Positions 8,169-17,300 of a stretch of 64,000 nucleotides of DNA are shown here, one piece after another. The position numbers and the translations under genes were made by a program. Origin of the DNA: Planctomycetota bacterium (GTDB taxonomy: Bacteria; Planctomycetota; Phycisphaerae; Sedimentisphaerales; Anaerohalosphaeraceae); assembly GCA_019456225.1 (NCBI GenBank), contig VRUI01000020.1, positions 1 to 64,000 of the forward strand, in the 5' to 3' direction. The notes beneath the pieces are model-generated. The model ran no database searches. It was not told where the DNA came from and saw nothing but the letters and a program-made list of their open reading frames with translations. Position 1 is the stretch's first letter. Each line of letters begins with the position of its first letter.

Positions 8169-10031
8169 TTAATGTGCGTGTCCGTGACCTGCGTGACCGC
8201 CGCCTGCTGACTTTTCAAGTTCTGCTTTAAGGCGGAAACTGTTTTTGGTTACAATCTTTTCACCGACACTAAGCCCTGAAATGATTTCGACTTTGTTTTT
8301 GTTAGTTCTGCCGATAGTTACGGGACGTGCTTCAAAGCCGTGGGCATTCATAACAAAAACACGGTTCAAGTCGTCGATGTACTGAATGGTATCTTTGTCG
8401 ACTACTACTGTGGATTCAAGATTCTCAACAAGCACTTCGGCAGTTACGAAGGTACCGGGCCTGAGCTGCCCGGAGCGATTATCCAATACAATCCTGGTCA
8501 GAGCGGTTCTGGTTTTTTCATTAAGAACCGGTTCTACATAGCTGATCACGCCTGTAGTTGCAGGCATATGCTGTGAAGAGATTATTACGTCCTGCCCTTT
8601 TTTGACAAACGCAATATCTTTCTGGTGAACCTGCAAGTCGACCCACACCGTATCGAGATCGGCAACAACAAAGGCATCCGCATCGTCCTTGACCAGTTCA
8701 CCAAGAGTAATATGCTTCTTTATGATCTTTCCGCCAAAAGGAGCTGTGATCTCAAATGATGTAAGCATTTCCTTAGGTTCATCAGGTAGTTTTTCAAGGT
8801 TTGCCTGCTTAAATCCCAGTGCACGCAGTTTTTGTTCGGCACTGAGCATATTGATTTTTGCTTCGGCAAAAGCATTTCTGGCATTGAGATAGTCCTGCTC
8901 AGATGATATTTGCTCCTTTCGAAGGTTTTCTTCACGATCCAAAGTCAGCTTTGCCAGATCAAGCCTTCCAAGCGACGCAAGGTAAGACGTTTTAATGTCA
9001 GCCAATTCACGACTTTCAATAACAGCCATCACCTCACCCTGCTTAACGGTATCGCCAAGCGTCTTTTTTACAGATTGAACGATTCCGCCAACTCGCGGAA
9101 CAATATGAGCCAGGCGATCTCCATTGACAGTGATCTCGCCCGGTACGGTTATATGCACTTGCAATTGTCCACCGACGGTACTGGTGACTTCGATACCATA
9201 TTTCTTAATATCCTCTTCGCAGAGCTGCACAACCGAGACACCAGCCGTAATGGCATAGGCACCTTTTGTCGTAACATATTCACCTTCTGTCAGGCCGGAT
9301 AAGACCTCCGCAAAACCATCATCCCTCTTGCCCAGTTTCAGGTGACGCTCCTCAAATGTCTCGCCTGCCAAATGCACGAATGCTGTGGGTTTTCCATCTT
9401 CGTAAATAATCGCTGATTCCGGAACCGCCATCACTGACTGCGAAAGTATCTCATGTTTTTGCACTACTTCTGTAGCAAATGGTAATTTCCACTGCTGCTC
9501 TTTGAGAAAGCTGATGCCGTCGATCTCTTCTGGAGACGCAGCGTGATCAACTTCAGCCTGTGACTTGTAAACTGTTATTGTGGGCAATTTGACAATAAAC
9601 TCTTTCCCCTCAATCGGAATATTCAAAGACACGTTCCATGTACCTGGTTGCGAAAATGTTAACGCCGGGATATAAATACCGTCTCTAGCCGGTGCTTTAT
9701 CAACGTGTTTACTTGATTTCCCGTCGCTATCGGTCAGGACAAAAGTTACGGAACCCTTTCGACGCGGCTGAAGTGTCGTTCTGTTAGTAACATGAGTAAC
9801 GAATTTCGTGGGCTCATTGGCTACTACGAATGGGTGCTCCATGAAAATCTCGAAGCGGTCGCCCCACACTGTAACCTGTGACGATTTCCCATGACCGCTG
9901 CCATGACCATGACCGCTGTGATCATCATGCCCTTGTCCATCATTTGAATTAGATTTCGAGATGATCTTTGCCCCTGCACCTATGATCAGCAAAAGAACGC
10001 CTGCTATTATTATCAATTTTTTATGTTTCAT
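8169..10031 (-). CDS. Periplasmic membrane-fusion protein of metal efflux system
   Basis: HlyD/CzcB-family adaptor of 620 residues linking pump and outer-membrane channel. One N-terminal anchor helix (LIIIAGVLLLIIGAGA) is followed by a His/Gly-rich stretch at about 33-50 (HDDHSGHGHGSGHGK). Next comes an extra N-terminal beta domain (residues 55-155: VWGDRFEIFMEHPFVV), then the barrel-sandwich half motifs (HIVPRVGGIVQSV ... FEITAPFGGKIIKK) around a helical hairpin, and a C-terminal beta-barrel. It ends GGGHAGHGHAH, so both termini could bind metal. It is longer than classic CzcB (about 500) because of the extra domain. 48 bases before the pump gene and 2 bases after the channel gene, so surely one operon. 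Confidence 0.92.
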   Translation of the reverse strand: MKHKKLIIIAGVLLLIIGAGAKIISKSNSNDGQGHDDHSGHGHGSGHGKSSQVTVWGDRFEIFMEHPFVVANEPTKFVTHVTNRTTLQPRRKGSVTFVLTDSDGKSSKHVDKAPARDGIYIPALTFSQPGTWNVSLNIPIEGKEFIVKLPTITVYKSQAEVDHAASPEEIDGISFLKEQQWKLPFATEVVQKHEILSQSVMAVPESAIIYEDGKPTAFVHLAGETFEERHLKLGKRDDGFAEVLSGLTEGEYVTTKGAYAITAGVSVVQLCEEDIKKYGIEVTSTVGGQLQVHITVPGEITVNGDRLAHIVPRVGGIVQSVKKTLGDTVKQGEVMAVIESRELADIKTSYLASLGRLDLAKLTLDREENLRKEQISSEQDYLNARNAFAEAKINMLSAEQKLRALGFKQANLEKLPDEPKEMLTSFEITAPFGGKIIKKHITLGELVKDDADAFVVADLDTVWVDLQVHQKDIAFVKKGQDVIISSQHMPATTGVISYVEPVLNEKTRTALTRIVLDNRSGQLRPGTFVTAEVLVENLESTVVVDKDTIQYIDDLNRVFVMNAHGFEARPVTIGRTNKNKVEIISGLSVGEKIVTKNSFRLKAELEKSAGGGHAGHGHAH

Positions 10032-10033
10032 TT

Positions 10034-11419
10034 TTAGTCCCTATCTTTTGAAAGAGTTTCACTATCGATTGAACGGCCGATTAAACGTTCCACCTGGGCC
10101 TTAGCTGTATGATATGAAGCAAGAGCTTCGATGTATTGACCATTCGCCTCGAACAACGTACGCTGTGCATCCAGTACGTTCAGGTAATCAAGCTTGCCCT
10201 GACTGTATGCCGTCTTTGAAGCGGCGTAAACACTTTTAGATCCCTGCAATACACTCTTGCTCAGCAAGGAAGCCTTTGTATATGAATTCGACAGATCCTG
10301 ATATGCCCTGTCAAATTCAATTTGTACCCTGCTATGGGCTGCTCTTTGCAGCTGCCTGGTCCTTGCAAGTTCATAAATTGCCCGGCGTTTTCCGCCCTGA
10401 TTTCTGTTAGATACCGGTAAAGGCATAGAAATACCAAATACGATCGCATTGTCATTTGTTACACTTAATCTCCTCATGCCGCCGCTAATCGTAATATCGC
10501 CAATCGCTTTGGATTTTTCCAGTTCCAAAGACGCTTTGCTTTTATCAATTTCCGATGCCCATCGAGCAATATCCGGGTTCTGTTCGATCAAACCTCTTAA
10601 ATCCTCGATTGGCGGTATCGGCGAGAATGAATCAAACTTTCCCGCAGCACTTTCAAACTCAGTTTTGCTGCTGCCCCATGTAGACGCAAGCTGCTTGCGG
10701 GCAAACTTGAGTTTTTCAACCGATTGCCGGTGCTGGATTTCAATATTTGAAAGCGTTACAGAGGCTTTGGTCTTTTCTAACGGCGAATCCTTGCCGGCCC
10801 TGACTCTTTTGGTTACTGTGTCTAACAAATCTTCAGATAGTCTCAGTAATTCCTGAGTTAATGCAAGCCGCTTCTGAGCCGCCAGCACACCAATGAATGC
10901 CTTATTGACTTCTGTGAAAACATCCAGCCGCCTGGCTTCATAGTCCCAGCCTGCCAGCTTTTTTTCCAGTGAAGCTAACTTTGTTCGCTTTTTTCTTTTA
11001 TCTCCCATCTCGATCAATTGGCTAAGCTGTATCGTTGTTTCCGCACCGTCAAAGCCGCTGCGAGGGCCTGTTCCGCCAACATTTTCAAACTCGACTCCGA
11101 GCTCTGGATTCGGTTTAAGACTTGCCTGCAATTGCTTTGCTTCTGTAACACGAATACCCCAGGAAAAAGCCTTCAATTTCGGGTTGCCCATCAATGCTAA
11201 AGCCAGAGCATCTTTCATGGTAATAACACCGGTCGGTTCGCTCATTTTGGTGACTTCTTCAACTTGAGCAGGCTTTACGGGCGGCTGGAAGGTGCTGAAT
11301 TCCTGCCCTAATGACAGAGGCTGGGGCAAAGCACTTTCATTTTTCTCTTCAAGACAACCTGAAACACCAATTGCCAAAAAGGCTATTAATAGAAACGATA
11401 AATATCTAATACACATCAC
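10034..11419 (-). CDS. TolC-family outer-membrane efflux lipoprotein (CzcC-like)
   Basis: Outer-membrane channel subunit of the tripartite metal exporter, 461 residues. A signal peptide with lipobox (FLAIGVSGC, Cys22) is followed by two long outer-membrane-efflux repeats rich in Ala, Leu, Lys and Glu helices. Recognisable pieces are MKDALALALMGNPKLKAF and LKPNPELGVEFENVGG in the first half and ARWASEIDKSKASLELEKSKA at the start of the second. It lies 2 bases before the adaptor gene. 155 bases separate it from the His-rich gene upstream. Confidence 0.9.
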   Translation of the reverse strand: MMCIRYLSFLLIAFLAIGVSGCLEEKNESALPQPLSLGQEFSTFQPPVKPAQVEEVTKMSEPTGVITMKDALALALMGNPKLKAFSWGIRVTEAKQLQASLKPNPELGVEFENVGGTGPRSGFDGAETTIQLSQLIEMGDKRKKRTKLASLEKKLAGWDYEARRLDVFTEVNKAFIGVLAAQKRLALTQELLRLSEDLLDTVTKRVRAGKDSPLEKTKASVTLSNIEIQHRQSVEKLKFARKQLASTWGSSKTEFESAAGKFDSFSPIPPIEDLRGLIEQNPDIARWASEIDKSKASLELEKSKAIGDITISGGMRRLSVTNDNAIVFGISMPLPVSNRNQGGKRRAIYELARTRQLQRAAHSRVQIEFDRAYQDLSNSYTKASLLSKSVLQGSKSVYAASKTAYSQGKLDYLNVLDAQRTLFEANGQYIEALASYHTAKAQVERLIGRSIDSETLSKDRD

Positions 11420-11560
11420 AGTGATCCTAACATAATTTAACCATTAGTTTGGTTCTTACCACGTAACTCCAGCTAACAGAGTATCTGGCGAAGAATACAG
11501 AATAAGCTACCATAAACTGTGCATTTACAGTGATAATACGGTGGCAACAGGGAAAATGGC

Positions 11561-11575
11561 ATCTGCTTAGCAGAT
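11561..11575. promoter_or_regulatory. Small hairpin after the His-rich gene
   Basis: ATCTGC-TTA-GCAGAT is a perfect 6-bp dyad that overlaps the last base of the His-rich gene. There is no clear T-run, so it is at best an attenuator or mRNA-stabilising hairpin between the first and second genes of the metal operon. Confidence 0.3.
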
Positions 11576-12021
11576 CATGTTAGAAGGATTACTGTGCGGA
11601 GTGACACTAAGGAAGGATTTTTAATATTGGATAATCCAGAAATACAGTCCTTCGCTGGGAGCGAAAAACTGCTGCTTGCTAGTTGGTGTGAAAATACGGC
11701 TACCAGAGAGATTGCAGACGATTTGGCTGTATCAGGCGAAACATATACATGTACGCATCCAGAGGTTTTCTTAGGTAACGATTGGCAGCAGTGCTCAGGG
11801 AAATCTGCCTTATGGGGCTTGTGAGCACTAGTTAGATGTAAATGCGATGATACATGAGCATGACGGACATGAGAAGTGATTGTCATTTCGGAAGTGTTGT
11901 GACTGTCATGGTGAGTATGACAGAATGCCTCACTGCCAAAGCATATGCCTATCATAGATAGACAAAGAGCTACGACTAAAGCATAGCTGCAAAAAGTTTT
12001 TTTATATACCAAACTACTCAT
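11575..12021 (-). CDS. Small His/Cys-rich secreted protein of metal-efflux operon
   Basis: 148 residues with an N-terminal signal/TM (YALVVALCLSMIGICFGSEA). Next comes a cluster of possible metal ligands: CHTHHDSH near 34-41, HVRHAHVSSHLHL near 51-63, HKPHKADFPEHCCQ near 67-80 and a later CVHVYV. I do not recognise a named family. The position, 5' to the channel, adaptor and pump genes on the same strand, suggests a periplasmic metal-binding or sensing accessory of the efflux system. The C-terminal third has no ligands and is mildly hydrophobic. The ATG is supported by context only; the ribosome site is weak. Confidence 0.65.
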   Translation of the reverse strand: MSSLVYKKTFCSYALVVALCLSMIGICFGSEAFCHTHHDSHNTSEMTITSHVRHAHVSSHLHLTSAHKPHKADFPEHCCQSLPKKTSGCVHVYVSPDTAKSSAISLVAVFSHQLASSSFSLPAKDCISGLSNIKNPSLVSLRTVILLT

Positions 12022-12225
12022 TTAATTACCCAATACACCAGAATTGCCGCAAAAAACATTGAAAATCACACAAAAACCACAGCTTTAGTGGGGCATACGT
12101 AAAACAACTCAAAAAGTTCATTTTTAGTGGCGTGCGACCTAAAATGCCAGCCTACACCAACTTATGCCCTAATCATATCACTTAATTCCAGAAAAGTCAA
12201 GAAGTTATAATTGCGAATATATCGA
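12022..12225. other. Upstream region of the metal operon
   Basis: No gene seen. It should contain the promoter for the minus-strand metal operon; the best I find is TTGAGT and ACTAAA at 17-base spacing near 12075-12105, too weak to call. No clear operator dyad for a MerR- or ArsR-type regulator is visible and no regulator gene is adjacent. Confidence 0.3.
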
Positions 12226-12699
12226 GAGGCATTCCGTTTGTTTGTAAGTTCTTGTTCTTTCAGTAGCTGTGTTTGGCTGAAAAAATATTTCCCCCAATTT
12301 GGTTTTGATTTTGTGTCGTTATCATCGATAGGCATGTTAAAAACCGCAAATTAACCCCAGAAAAAAGTAGGCGAACCCTGTGTTTTCGTGTAAAACATTG
12401 TCACCAAACAACTTATACGAAAAGACACGAAGGGAATCGCCTATGGCTATTATACCGCAAAAACAATTATTTTCATGGGAAGAAATTGAAAATTTGGGAG
12501 ATTTACAAAAATCGCAATAATCAACTTGTGTACTACAGCCAAGTAACGCAGATATTAGTGAAAATAACGAACGGAGTCGATGAAGGGGGATTTTAGCGAT
12601 ACCACAGAAGAAAACACCCCATCCAAACCAACTAAAACCAGCTTGCCTGACACACGATCACCGAATCCTGCACAAAAACACCCACAAACGGAATGCCTC
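12226..12699 (+). mobile_element. Internally deleted insertion sequence (MITE-like, 474 bp)
   Basis: GAGGCATTCCGTTTGT at 12226-12241 is repeated as its exact reverse complement at 12684-12699, making 16-bp perfect terminal inverted repeats. Between them lies only the first 25 codons of a transposase and then unrelated frame-broken sequence, so the element cannot move itself. A clear target-site duplication is not visible. It sits between the metal operon and waaA. Confidence 0.6.
12443..12520 (+). pseudogene. Truncated transposase N-terminus
   Basis: ATG at 12443 gives MAIIPQKQLFSWEEIENLGD and a few more residues before a TAA. This start resembles, from memory, the N-terminus of IS1182-like DDE transposases, which continue for several hundred residues. 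After the stop another frame stays open for about 33 codons, which suggests a deletion junction. It lies inside the 16-bp inverted repeats, in the right place for an IS open reading frame. Confidence 0.5.
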
Positions 12700-12750
12700 C
12701 TTAAGGATATAATTGACTTTTTTGTACAAGGCAAGTATGATTAAGCTCAT

Positions 12751-14034
12751 ATGAAGCTCATTATCAATACATTTTATCTGCTTGCTCTTGCCGTTATTAG
12801 CCCGAAGATAGTTTATCGTATGGTTCGCCATGATCGATACCGGGCCGGGTGGGGTGAGCGGCTTGGAAATATTACCAGGTTAACAGACAAGAAATGCATC
12901 TGGATCCATGCCGTTAGCGTCGGAGAGGTCAATGCAACGAGACTGCTCGTGGAAAAACTATCCCGGCTGGACGGCGACTATGAGATCGTCATCAGCGCGA
13001 CAACCGACACGGGATATGCACGGGCAAATGCGATCTACGACGGCAAACTGAAAGTATTCTACTTTCCCTTCGACATCTCATGGATTATGCAAAAAGCATT
13101 CGACAATATCCGGCCGGACATCTGCCTGTCGATAGAACTGGAAGTCTGGCCGAACCTGACGATGATCGCAAACAAAAGAAATATCCCCGTCGTCGTCATC
13201 AACGGCAGACTGAGCGACAGGAGTTTCCCGCGTTACAAACTCATCCGCCCGGTAACTCGCTGGATGTTCTCGAAAGTATCGCTCTTGCTCGCCCAGACCG
13301 AAGAATACGCCCAGCGATTCAGATATCTCGGCTGCCCGGCAGAACGCGTAGTAGTGACCAGTTCGCTTAAATACGACACTGCAGAAATCACAGACGTTAT
13401 CGAAGGTGCTGATGCCCTCGCTGAAAAGATCGCCCTGGAAGACGAACGCCTGTGGGTCGCCGGAGGCACAGGACCGGGAGAAGAAAAGATCGTACTGGAT
13501 GTCTTTACAAAACTTAAAGAACTCAAAGAATTCGCCGACCTTCGGATGGCAGTCGTCCCTCGCAAACCAGAACGGTTCGACGAAGTTGCCAACATGATCG
13601 AAGCGTCTGGTTTCTCATTCGTCAGGTACAGCAAACTCAAAGGAACTGACACCAAAGCACAAAACAAACCGGAAATAATACTTGGCGACACAATGGGAGA
13701 CTTGAAGAAATTCTATTCGCTGGCGTCAATCGTCTTTGTCGGCAGAACTCTCGTACCAATGGGAGGTTCGGACATGATGGAGTCGGCGGCACTGGGGAAA
13801 TGCACGATATTCGGAGAGCACACATTTAACTTCAAACAGAGCGCAAACGCCCTTCTCGCCGGTAACGGAGCCATAAAGGTCAAAGACGGCGATGAGCTAT
13901 TTGAGGCCATAAAAAAATGCCTCACCGACATAAAATATTCGGGAGGCATTTCTAAAAACGGTAGAGAGGTGATCAGCCGCAATCAGGGAGCAACGGAAAA
14001 AACCGTCACGGAAATCGCAAAACTGCTAAGCTGA
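12751..14034 (+). CDS. waaA: 3-deoxy-D-manno-octulosonic acid (Kdo) transferase
   Basis: Membrane-associated GT30 glycosyltransferase that adds Kdo from CMP-Kdo to lipid A precursor, so the organism makes LPS. The N-terminus has a membrane-associated helix (LIINTFYLLALAVISP). The conserved GWGERLG and WIHAVSVGEVNATRLLVEKL follow, then VVINGRLSDRSF, and in the C-terminal Rossmann domain VAGGTGPGEEKIVL and FVGRTLVPMGGSDMMESAALGK. 427 residues is normal. It stands alone on +, just after the IS remnant and convergent with the LuxR/TPR genes; 44 bases separate the two stops. Confidence 0.95.
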   Translation: MKLIINTFYLLALAVISPKIVYRMVRHDRYRAGWGERLGNITRLTDKKCIWIHAVSVGEVNATRLLVEKLSRLDGDYEIVISATTDTGYARANAIYDGKLKVFYFPFDISWIMQKAFDNIRPDICLSIELEVWPNLTMIANKRNIPVVVINGRLSDRSFPRYKLIRPVTRWMFSKVSLLLAQTEEYAQRFRYLGCPAERVVVTSSLKYDTAEITDVIEGADALAEKIALEDERLWVAGGTGPGEEKIVLDVFTKLKELKEFADLRMAVVPRKPERFDEVANMIEASGFSFVRYSKLKGTDTKAQNKPEIILGDTMGDLKKFYSLASIVFVGRTLVPMGGSDMMESAALGKCTIFGEHTFNFKQSANALLAGNGAIKVKDGDELFEAIKKCLTDIKYSGGISKNGREVISRNQGATEKTVTEIAKLLS

Positions 14035-14078
14035 AAAAGCAGGTCAGAGATACTAAACTTTCAAATACTGCAAAGCTG

Positions 14079-14390
14079 CTAATCGTTGAGGCACTCTGCC
14101 TCGGCAATAAACATCAGCAGCATTGATATCTTGCTCTTAACATGAACTTTTCGGTAGATGTTCCTGATGTGTGTCTTAGCGGTACCGGCAGTAATTTCAA
14201 GCTCATAGGCAATATCATCATTGCGCAGTCCCTGGCAGACAAGCTCTGCGATCTGGCGTTCACGGGGCGTCAATTCGAACCTGTTCTGGAGGTATGTCCA
14301 CCGTCTGGGCTTGATCAAAACAGTGCCAGTGGCATTTCTTGGGCCGATTTTTTTCCTATCGGTAAAATTTTCTTTCGATATCTGCTGCAT
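14079..14390 (-). CDS. LuxR-type HTH DNA-binding protein
   Basis: 103-residue protein consisting of a short basic N-terminus and one GerE/LuxR helix-turn-helix: LTPRERQIAELVCQGLRNDDIAYELEITAGTAKTHIRNIYRKV (about residues 40-82). There is no receiver or ligand domain, so it is a stand-alone DNA-binding module whose activity must be set by its level or a partner. ATG at 14390 with GAGGG upstream, 2 bases after the TPR gene, hence translationally linked to it. At the 3' end of the polysaccharide cluster it may regulate exopolysaccharide or PEP-CTERM genes. Its TAG stop starts an AGC-heptad-like string. Confidence 0.85.
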   Translation of the reverse strand: MQQISKENFTDRKKIGPRNATGTVLIKPRRWTYLQNRFELTPRERQIAELVCQGLRNDDIAYELEITAGTAKTHIRNIYRKVHVKSKISMLLMFIAEAECLND

Positions 14391-14392
14391 TA

Positions 14393-17300
14393 TTACCCTC
14401 TCTTAGATAAAGTGTTTAGTAAATCCAACGCTTCTTTAAAATCTGCTTTTTTCATCTCCCTGATACTGGCACTCAGATTCTGTTTAAGAAGCAGGATCGT
14501 ATTAAGTTCTTTGATAGCCATATCCTTTTGTCCGGTCTTTTCAAAGGCTTTAGCAAGGTGCAAACGCGTGGAGATTATCGCGGGATTGGTCCCTGGATAA
14601 AGTTCCAGACATTTCTGGAAATCGATGATAGCTTTATCAAACTGGCCAAGTTTACTGTAAATAAAGCCCCGGGTATCGATCAGATCGATATATTCAGGAG
14701 CTTTTTTTAGCCCTCTGTTAGCCATCTCAAGAGCCTGCTGATAATTGCCCTTCTCCTGGCAATATGCCCATGCCAGGTTATTGAGCACAATCAAATCGTC
14801 AGGCCTGATGTCATGTACCCTTTCATACAAAGATATCGCCTTGTCGTTTTGCTCTACCATCTGGTACAGAACCGCCATACCCTGCAAAGCGTTTGGAGCG
14901 TCAGGATGACCTTCTATAATCTTTTCAAACGTGCTGATCGCAAGCTTCATAACCTTATCATTGCCGGCGCTAGCATTGACCAGTCTTTCAATTACGCCAA
15001 TCGCTTCCAATGAGTCTTCAGGATTTTTTGCGATCCAGTCGGAGACCTGCTTGAAACATTCTTCATAATCTCTGGATCCGAGCAACAGATTCGTATACGT
15101 CGCAAGCGTAACAACAGAAACATCTTTGGATTCCATCAAAAGAGCAAAATCTTTGGCGGCTTGCTCGGTCTTTCCGTCCCTGTATCTAGCCTGTGCAAGA
15201 GCGACACGACACCTCAGTGAATCCTGCTCGTCTTCTATTTTTTTCAATTGAGCTTCGAGAAGTTCAACAGCCTTGCGAGTCTGCTCAGACTGTGAATAAG
15301 TGTCGGCAAGATAAATCGCGTTGTCTAGATTTGCGGGATCCAGATCGTACAACGCTTTTAGAGTCGCAATAGCAAAAGCGGGAGATCTTCCAGACTCTCC
15401 GCGTGCTTTGAGAAGCATCAAACGCCTGTCATTAGGCCTCGACAACAGTCCCCTTTGGGCATAAGCTATCGCCTTGTCATATTGCTGACGAGCCAATGCG
15501 ATCTGCCCCAGCAAACTCCACGCTTCGACGTTTGAAGAGGTTTTCCTGGTTATTTCAACCAGTATCTCAGCAGATTCATTTCGTGAGGGAACCGTCCCGC
15601 GTGAAAACAGCAGGCGGGCATTTATCATCATCAACTCGACTTCTCCGGGGTTCTCGGTTAAAGCCTTGGCAAGCAGTTCACGGCCTTTGTTTACTGCATC
15701 TTCAATACCGCTGGACAACATCAGCAGGATCGTCTGTCTTTGAATCTGCACGAGCGTATTTTTTTGCTTCTTAACATCAGTCTCGGCATCCGAAAGAGCA
15801 TCTGACGTATCCTCGGTAGCTTCTTGAATAGACTTGACAAGCGAAAGAGCCTTGGCCAAATTGGTTTCGCCAACCGAAATAGCCTTGACCATGTCGTCGA
15901 TTGCTTTTTGCATCTCATTAGTAGACGCATAAAAACGACTTCTTGCAACCCACGTATCGGAGTTTTCCGGCTCTTTTTGGATTGCCATGTTGTAATCGAC
16001 AAGAGCCCTTTCATTGTTCTTGATCGTATAATACATACGTGCCCTGATCAGCAGTGACGCAGCAACGGAGTCTTCTTCAACAAGTTTGTCACAAATCCTG
16101 ATCGCCTCGTCATAATTGTTCTGTTGGACACTCAGTTGTATCTGAGCGGCAACAACTGATCGCAGGAAACCTGGTTCGCTAACAGTATCTTTTAGACCGT
16201 CCAGCATTTTCGCTGCCTCAGAGTAATTCTTCTGCTCCATCTCAAGCATAGCAAGAGTAAGCTTGTCGCTGTTACTGCCGGATATTGCCAGAAGAGAACT
16301 TCGAAGCAGCTCAGAAGCAGTCGAGTAATCGCCCTGCCGAATGTGACTGTCAACCTTCAATCTTGACAACTGAGGGTTTTGCAGGGTCTTGGCCGAAACC
16401 TTACTCATTATTTCATCTGCAAGTTCGAATTGACCCGCCTGATAAAGTGCCGAAACCATCGGAATAATAACTTTCAGATTATCCGGTTCCCTGTCAAACG
16501 CCTCACGGTACATCGAAAAGGCGACCTGAACATCGCCTGCTTTAAAATATGACCCCGCGAGAAGGAGACGACTTGCCTGATCGGTAGGATTTTCAAGAAG
16601 ATTTCTCTTCATCAGCGAAACGATTTCAGTGTAATGACTCTTAAAGTCCTCGGAAAGGTACCACAAACGTGACTGATGATAACGCCACAGCCATGAATTC
16701 TCACCGACAATTGCTTTGATCTGATCTACAATGCTCTGACCTGCGGCCGGATCTTTGGCAAACTTTTGAGTCATAAGGAGCCTGGTCTTAATCTGGATAT
16801 TTTTCGGATGTTTCTCATCAAGATCAAGAGCCTTAAGCAGCTCGTAGAGTTCATTCTGCCGGTTCCACCTAAGATAGAAATCTGCAAGTATAAACGAGAA
16901 ATTCAATTTAGCAGCGGGATTGTCATTTCTCGCTATCGCCTCATTGAGCAGTTCAATACCCCTTTCTTGCTGATCCTTGCTTGCGAGAATGGAAACCAGG
17001 TACTGCACAGGATCGGTGGCCTTTGGAAAATCTTTTACCATCTGCTCCAATAAGACAATTGTTTCGTCAAGCTTATCTTGTACCAGATTCAGGTTGGCCA
17101 TGGCCATTGCGGCCCTGATGTCATCCGGATAATCGGATTTAAGTTTGTCTGCGATCTTTTCAGCTGCCTCAAAATCCTTCTTACCAATAGCCATCCTGAA
17201 TCTAAGCAACTCAGCCTGTATTGCCATTGAAGGAATCTTTTCCAGTTCTGCGATCTGCAATTTGATCGCTTCAGGATCAGGAGGTGACGCTTCAGGATCC

